This document shows positions 10,001 through 10,458 of a DNA stretch of 10,458 nucleotides, one piece after another. The notes beneath the pieces were generated by a model that worked only from the letters and a program-made list of their open reading frames with translations, was not told where the DNA came from and made no database searches. This stretch comes from Chlamydiota bacterium (lineage in GTDB: Bacteria > Chlamydiota > Chlamydiia > Chlamydiales > Rhabdochlamydiaceae), in the NCBI GenBank assembly GCA_013041585.1, contig JABEVM010000115.1, positions 1 through 10,458 on the forward strand, given 5' to 3'. Positions within the stretch are counted from its first letter, which is position 1. Every line of letters starts with the position of its first letter. Position numbers and translations under genes: made by a program.

Positions 10001-10280
10001 TAATATCCGTATTCTGCGAAGCTGGGCAGAAAGTAGAGGATGGGAAAAATTGCCTAATCCTAATGGAGGACCTGAGAAATGGGGAACTTATAAAAATGGT
10101 AAATTTGAGTGGAATCTAAGGATAAAACCGGAAGCTAGTTTTAGGCCAGGATTAGAAGCAGGAAGCAACATACCGCGATTTGATGCTAGATTAGATGCAA
10201 ATGGAAATAGTTACATTAATCCATTTACCCCTCAAAATATAGGATCATCAGAAATAGGAACTCATATACCGTTAGAATAA
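1005..10280 (+). CDS. giant secreted Rhs/YD-repeat polymorphic toxin, 3091 aa
   Basis: A single uninterrupted frame encodes a polymorphic toxin that should carry a C-terminal effector inside a YD-repeat shell. The start is supported by GAGAG at 995-999, five bases before the ATG, and by a Sec signal peptide (hydrophobic core 4-18, likely cleavage after Ala20). Order of parts: charged helical region about 21-430; beta-rich region about 430-600; transglutaminase-like domain about 618-760; conserved region about 760-1180, including a Ser-Thr-Val-Lys-Leu-Leu-Gln-Leu-Ala stretch at 1095-1103; Ser/Phe/Asn-rich linker about 1225-1360; DUF6531-like module about 1442-1515; YD repeats about 1585-2710; Rhs core about 2770-2838; hydrophobic segments about 2863-2905 and 2932-2955; toxin about 2983-3091. 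No PAAR or VgrG-like N-terminus is seen, so export looks Sec-dependent at the inner membrane, more like WapA-type proteins than type VI Rhs effectors. The immunity gene follows after 18 bases. The Rhs identity is firm; target and toxin activity are inferred. Confidence 0.95.
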   Translation: MKNIRLFLFLTLLFPILLYAEETNLTEGDCKRINGYAVNLSKDFQNRIKEYEKLKPDQRGNLDAKVDEILGNGLRSCKQANFHLDEIVNDLQKHSQKKWRKDWQLSVNIRKNNHYLPKLDWFQKKWIAEFEGFVNPRNALISRWSEDAKDKIEKAKNYKGMAKTTLLQDAIDAIQNTISPSEELLARVQLLNTLSFPQNLQDYQKQLEDNLVQLRLGKQNISLEKAIIIYTDGLEKAELAIKKEQDPRPLKETDKVVKNLNDAEKTYKEAILRCSEASAILTPFPLEKEKADIKKTLEQLQACEKRCKNDAEKWPKYAQDQKINLKTKWNLLQTEKQALEATNLTRGSFEIQKRMIPIAEALIECEEIDKKELSILQENISKFEILQDSFRLTKNTSFLTHEEFELREKKRRQLLYADKASTLCSNEPFLDILQNTSRPCVIPLTGQNGKNGKIFSLYAERFYQFLVQSDSPILNLSVKVYENDQVIHEEKIPIPQKSTLSWKEYLINCGKVFIPETKLQTQFGIDLHLEIDPDQTCKSSVLIKQKGIPSSYRFSVSLEATLLYEFNISEPLPWQLKALRKPNLPFVNKPLRKTNVNLFNSKQEKGDLKVNKLTPSPILVRFIEDLKSDPLLLVQYVYNEIDLVDPFIYRNNGILQAPPIHRSINDIFLEKQGSPWEQCMFLVYLLREAGFQAVYAEGDPISLPKYFVENMLSTKLDGEGEVLLNYPWVRFYNGENWISLFPWMKDMQVETGDNLYSLLPKDYASPDLFILRYLTNDEEILKHVGPDGDDTLGVLFTRFVEEELRKKGASLQDVGVHRSILKKQYVSWNDFLCPTIKNFRIIPDLNKDSDIFAKIKLELSSAEDPKKKIETTHILSDIDGNTFSIRFSPKEEINHVLHLQLGSKDEKTLFLGPIDQTINVKLIYDAKVGNPTSCKEQTLSFAKGTSASLCLHFGGTNSRGSSLFLDRYTKETNEEKKVHALLSYIGEAYFEKCCKSQKILANLHNVTPKTIFAFGLAKLSPDLSEGPLKGIPNLKSPQVDMIWFNSDSPPPQNFSSCMLQERIATRQFLALACVDQSSQEHQVLKEAFKDPYAVSTVKLLQLAHLEHQKKGLPGVGFLVLSKQILADIESSPEIAKNLHFPHLTELNFDEIKKNAKLQWAIVESVLGGKAENADPDRDYALVYMTPNFISSQDGNAFQPPFYKGMGTLVVHPTKPHALLSDHARMLNGGIGSPLSSGLFGLPMWSSNFGMNQQAMPNTPSIALPPYIAPSFNHVSFSSFEGILASSNAIATVHAMNFTNFASNFSYVSNFAGSSVIRSLSMPNIPQWNAITPIQFSLPVVSISSGSKIYAPANVGNHQFFSFLHERMPGEINFKSQSNMNGTTYLVLEKNSIPSIETDAKQTSSSISQGHKSTVATLSLLVGSSNLKSDVRLDHKSYSYIVGDPVDVVTGAFYVDELDLTLPGPFPLEIRRNYNNQNTLPGILGCGWKLSLNPFLVEEDGKIYAAEKDGTIIVYRHDVATSRWIVDPEDNPDLSNFNKRGIGSTANPFHAYIEKKDENKILYGCDGSKRIFENNLLKKWIDHSGNTLTFTYNDDKQLDFVKSSNGSYLRFSYTSKNVYEIEAKDGRKVSYEYDAIGNLAKVTLPNDATICYEYDHSHQIIRETKPLGRVLENVYDDMRRVIEQRTPVGLEQQIVPSVSFEYIEDGQRSIYDEDESMVYCITRVKDSSDAITTYKIFNNQIYKIIDPLGYETLQSWFINEFAWFDAETETILPWKLDHLSADSLSTGAWPRSLKSTTDKRGLTTYYLYDSRGNPIEIGMEGKDLTGSGDSHIAKKFTYNAQNLCTEEEVLHRRTVTTYDLTFAYLPKRIEKYYEKTLLSFVDLEYSSQGQIKSEKQGKTKDGSHNAITEYAYDERGFPTKIIQKAGATDPDVVTEYEYNLQGQCVKKTTADSIQENKYDLVGNCFESEVSTRSGKVLSATHSKYNLNNQLIEQHGKNLQNAIFFDYNASGLVKTFEQVLTPSNELALTLYDYDTRDHLIKETNPLGVCTYREYDALGRVISVTKEDLSTTFTYEAGGLLESTTSPGGAKTTKLYTTNGLLKKEIYADDSESSLVYDFFGRVVRETKNGITFETQYDDENNQIKRTHVDETGEQKFIVLEELDERGNIIRTTDAAGAIWEQTFDGLNRLTSKTSPTGEKTTWSYKGDSIICTLPSGEKTIQRYEAGQVASEETFDAHDTLIAQSSISYDLELDIQTKIQGEIITTTWMNTFGKPIQIKVGELSTHYEYDACGNCISFSDAEGRITKQEYDALGRIIEKILPDGAVLTYVYDADSHLIEYHLPGGVNWIADYDLMGRKCFEKLEADGRSSQVWNYIYENGHLIAAQDPMERIHKYLYDSQGRRIKEDMDGWQRLYTYDPRGLLLTAEEIGEEKSLIKRSYDKSGRLTEEIISLNSETIQETKQTWNEVGRTLQIGDHIRSFFYQNGRVNGVWVDNLQLSYAYDTSGALIEEHGPFSSRKIQYNKSALPERIHTQIFGNNYQEFLGWNKSGKLASHRENNQERVFTYTSRGHLQSALVVSAQTTMQNETYEFDFDSPGLGIRTAAPTWKVQENGLDPFGKICNEEIKGYRTGTHYDDMGQITSYNRKELRYDPWGRLTDFYADTYAWKASYDALGRRIQTIYTPIRGETIVTNSLYDPETEFQEIGVQVKNKIFWKIYGPNSCDAIIDENGSYVQLVHNALNNLTGVLSEQGISWNYDIPSAYGPQGFPYPTESTLLGFAKSLTWQSKSLDPTGLIWMGARYYDPVIGRFISPDPISYPMCLDLYTYAGGDPINYYDPDGRFDSPVYKTIEPTTAGFFNSEFRTRLTGSMLMWGGAIQMGIGTALTIGSSGFAIPLGGYLIFNGADNFVTGMRMNFHGQHRISATDQLLIKADLPPVINGYVAFVASICGANIINAAQTVVSYSYLSVSESRILTGSSVLNPKNVQLNRFHQAASNLSEAGKNNIRILRSWAESRGWEKLPNPNGGPEKWGTYKNGKFEWNLRIKPEASFRPGLEAGSNIPRFDARLDANGNSYINPFTPQNIGSSEIGTHIPLE
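2856..3284 (+). other. transglutaminase-like domain, probably lacking catalytic His and Asp
   Basis: Protein residues about 618-760. The helix around Cys679, in the context Ser-Pro-Trp-Glu-Gln-Cys followed by a Leu-Leu-Arg-Glu-Ala-Gly-Phe-Gln-Ala-Val-Tyr segment, matches the nucleophile helix of transglutaminase-like papain-fold domains, where the Cys is followed by Leu-Leu-Arg-Ala-x-Gly-Ile-Pro-Ala-Arg. The later strand pair normally holds His-x-Trp-Val and, after Gly-x-Trp, Leu-Asp-Pro. Here these read Tyr726-Pro-Trp-Val and Trp737-Ile-Ser-Leu-Phe741-Pro. By this alignment Tyr726 and Phe741 stand where the catalytic His and Asp are expected. The domain may be structural or binding only, or may use other residues. 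Domain call from motif similarity by eye. Confidence 0.65.
4677..5084 (+). other. Ser/Phe/Asn/Pro-rich low-complexity linker in the Rhs protein
   Basis: Protein residues about 1225-1360 are poor in charged residues and rich in Ser, Asn, Phe, Ala, Pro and Met, with scattered Ser-Asn-Phe and Asn-Phe motifs. The segment separates the N-terminal domains from the DUF6531-like module and YD shell. It looks like a flexible or surface-exposed spacer; no known domain was recognised. Confidence 0.5.
5328..5549 (+). other. DUF6531-like module at the start of the Rhs shell
   Basis: Protein residues about 1442-1515. The stretch Gly-Asp-Pro-Val-Asp-Val-Val-Thr-Gly-Ala-Phe (1442-1452) begins the module, followed by Leu-x-Leu-Pro-Gly-Pro-Phe-Pro-Leu-x-Ile-x-Arg-x-Tyr and a Gly-Cys-Gly-Trp motif. 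This signature (a Gly-Asp-Pro-Val-x-x-x-Thr-Gly entry, then Arg-x-Tyr and Gly-x-Gly-Trp) marks the domain immediately before YD repeats in many Rhs and contact-dependent toxins, where it forms the first part of the shell. Confidence 0.85.
5757..9134 (+). repeat. YD/Rhs repeat tract (protein-level), more than thirty units
   Basis: Protein residues about 1585-2710 consist of degenerate units of about 20 residues on the pattern Tyr-x-Tyr-Asp-x-x-Gly-x-Leu/Val-x-x-x, often followed by a Pro-x-Gly or Asp-Gly turn. By eye more than thirty units can be listed. Best-preserved examples are Tyr-Asp-Ala-Leu-Gly-Arg at 2052-2057, 2307-2312 and 2667-2672, and Tyr-Asp-Ala-Ile-Gly-Asn at 1632-1637. Codons differ between the copies, so the units are old and do not form recent DNA-level tandem repeats. 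In characterised Rhs and TcB/TcC proteins such repeats spiral into a hollow beta-strand cocoon enclosing the C-terminal toxin. Confidence 0.93.
9312..9518 (+). other. Rhs-associated core domain with an atypical end motif
   Basis: Protein residues about 2770-2838. The hallmark Ala-Arg-Tyr-Tyr-Asp-Pro-x-x-Gly-Arg-Phe-Ile-Ser-Pro-Asp-Pro lies at 2796-2811, then Leu-Tyr-Thr-Tyr-Ala-Gly-Gly-Asp-Pro-Ile-Asn-Tyr-Tyr (2820-2832) and Asp-Pro-Asp-Gly-Arg-Phe (2833-2838). In many Rhs proteins the core closes with Asp-Pro-x-Gly-Leu, where the C-terminal toxin is released by an aspartyl-protease-like self-cleavage. Here the Leu is replaced by Arg2837, and the usual Asp-Pro-Ile-Gly-Leu inside the core reads Asp-Pro-Ile-Ser-Tyr (2810-2814). 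The variable toxin part begins after residue 2838. Confidence 0.92.
9591..9869 (+). other. two hydrophobic segments between Rhs core and toxin
   Basis: Protein residues about 2863-2955. The first segment (about 2863-2905) is rich in Gly, Ile, Leu, Met and Ala and lacks charge until Asp2902. The second (about 2932-2955) is Val/Ala/Ile-rich with a Cys at 2945. Between them is a polar stretch with His and Arg. Hydrophobic stretches between core and toxin are known in other Rhs effectors, where they may act in membrane passage or be covered by a chaperone. That role here is inference. Confidence 0.6.
9766..9794. repeat. 29-base near-perfect palindrome inside the Rhs gene
   Basis: The inner arms CAGCTTTTA (9771-9779) and TAAAAGCTG (9781-9789) pair perfectly around A9780. 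After one mismatch (C9770 against A9790), the outer arms CAGA (9766-9769) and TCTG (9791-9794) pair again, so 13 of 14 positions match. It lies in the coding region between the two hydrophobic segments, about 160 bases before the toxin-coding part. No T-run follows, so it does not look like a terminator. Purpose unknown; chance cannot be excluded. Confidence 0.6.
9951..10280 (+). other. C-terminal toxin domain of the Rhs protein, activity unassigned
   Basis: Protein residues about 2983-3091. An Arg/Trp-containing helical start (about 2985-3013) is followed by a Gly/Pro turn at 3017-3024 and a compact beta-type region: Phe-Glu-Trp-Asn-Leu-Arg-Ile-Lys-Pro at 3034-3042, Arg-Pro-Gly-Leu at 3047-3050, Pro-Arg-Phe-Asp-Ala-Arg-Leu at 3057-3063, Asn-Pro-Phe-Thr at 3072-3075, and a final Gly-Thr-His-Ile-Pro-Leu-Glu at 3085-3091. 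From memory this motif string recurs at the tips of polymorphic toxins in several phyla. The first beta motif also resembles the Phe-Glu-Trp-Asp-Val segment of polymorphic toxin type 17, a predicted RNase group, but the resemblance is partial. Candidate catalytic residues are His3087, Arg3047, Arg3058, Asp3060 and Glu3035. Position and the downstream immunity gene support a toxin role; the reaction is unknown. Confidence 0.7.
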
Positions 10281-10298
10281 AAATTGAAAAGGACGGAC

Positions 10299-10458
10299 AT
10301 GGATCGAATAGGCTTATTAGTTGAAATTTTAATAGATATTAATGCTCGTGTTGACGAAAGAGACGATGCAGCTATGTATCTCGGAGAATATGATGATGAT
10401 AGAGCTTTAAACGCTTTGTTATCTATCGTTTTAGATCCAAACGCGGAACCATTTATTA
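10299..10458 (+). CDS. putative HEAT-repeat-like immunity protein, 5' part only
   Basis: The frame is open from the ATG to the window edge: 53 complete codons, with the 3' end outside the window. AGGA at 10290-10293 lies five bases before the ATG, and the gap to the Rhs stop is 18 bases with no terminator, so the two genes should be co-transcribed. The peptide starts Met-Asp-Arg-Ile-Gly-Leu-Leu and is strongly acidic. Residues about 18-46 read Asp-Glu-Arg-Asp-Asp-Ala-Ala-Met-Tyr-Leu-Gly-Glu-Tyr, then Asp-Asp-Asp-Arg-Ala-Leu-Asn-Ala-Leu, which is the helix-turn-helix pattern of a HEAT-type repeat. Small acidic HEAT-like proteins are, from memory, frequent immunity partners of polymorphic toxins. 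It should bind and neutralise the toxin in the cytoplasm; this is inferred from position and fold pattern. Confidence 0.75.
   Translation, partial: MDRIGLLVEILIDINARVDERDDAAMYLGEYDDDRALNALLSIVLDPNAEPFI

Noticed and set aside
9900..10458. A composition shift marking recent transfer of the toxin-immunity cassette
   Set aside because: A line-by-line hand count of G+C over 9901-10260 varies between about 28 and 45 percent and averages near 37 percent, with no evident step relative to the AT-rich rest of the gene; no support for a compositional break.

Overview
The window is dominated by one giant gene. It encodes a secreted Rhs/YD-repeat polymorphic toxin of 3091 residues (1005-10280), and 18 bases downstream lies the start of a putative immunity gene that the window edge cuts off (10299 onward). 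A smaller gene for an exported protein of unknown function (99-815) sits upstream on the same strand. No tRNA, rRNA, CRISPR array, insertion sequence or transposase was seen.

Organism: the DNA is AT-rich and uses the standard genetic code, and both complete genes begin with classical Sec signal peptides. Combining a Sec signal, a long helical N-terminus, a transglutaminase-like domain, a DUF6531-type module and a YD shell is, from memory, typical of very large Rhs proteins in environmental Chlamydiota (Parachlamydia/Simkania/Waddlia relatives) and some other Gram-negative, often host-associated bacteria. A chlamydia-like amoeba symbiont is my best guess, but it rests on recollection of architecture and not on a marker gene, so it is weak.

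Layout: 1-98 is a leader with a 15-base palindrome and a good Shine-Dalgarno. 99-815 encodes the exported protein with four cysteines in its mature part. 816-1004 is intergenic and carries a plausible sigma-70 promoter for the large gene. 1005-10280 encodes the Rhs protein: signal peptide (1-20), helical region (about 21-430), beta-rich region (about 430-600), transglutaminase-like domain (about 618-760) keeping its Cys but apparently not its His and Asp, a further conserved region (about 760-1180), a Ser/Phe/Asn-rich linker (about 1225-1360), DUF6531-like module (about 1442-1515), more than thirty YD repeats (about 1585-2710), Rhs core (about 2770-2838), two hydrophobic segments (about 2863-2905 and 2932-2955), and a C-terminal toxin of about 110 residues.

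How they fit together: the YD repeats are expected to build a hollow shell around the C-terminal toxin, the hydrophobic segments may help the toxin cross a membrane, and the HEAT-like protein encoded immediately downstream would protect the producer. The toxin activity is not established here. A small RNase-like effector is a possibility only. The role of the upstream exported protein is unknown.
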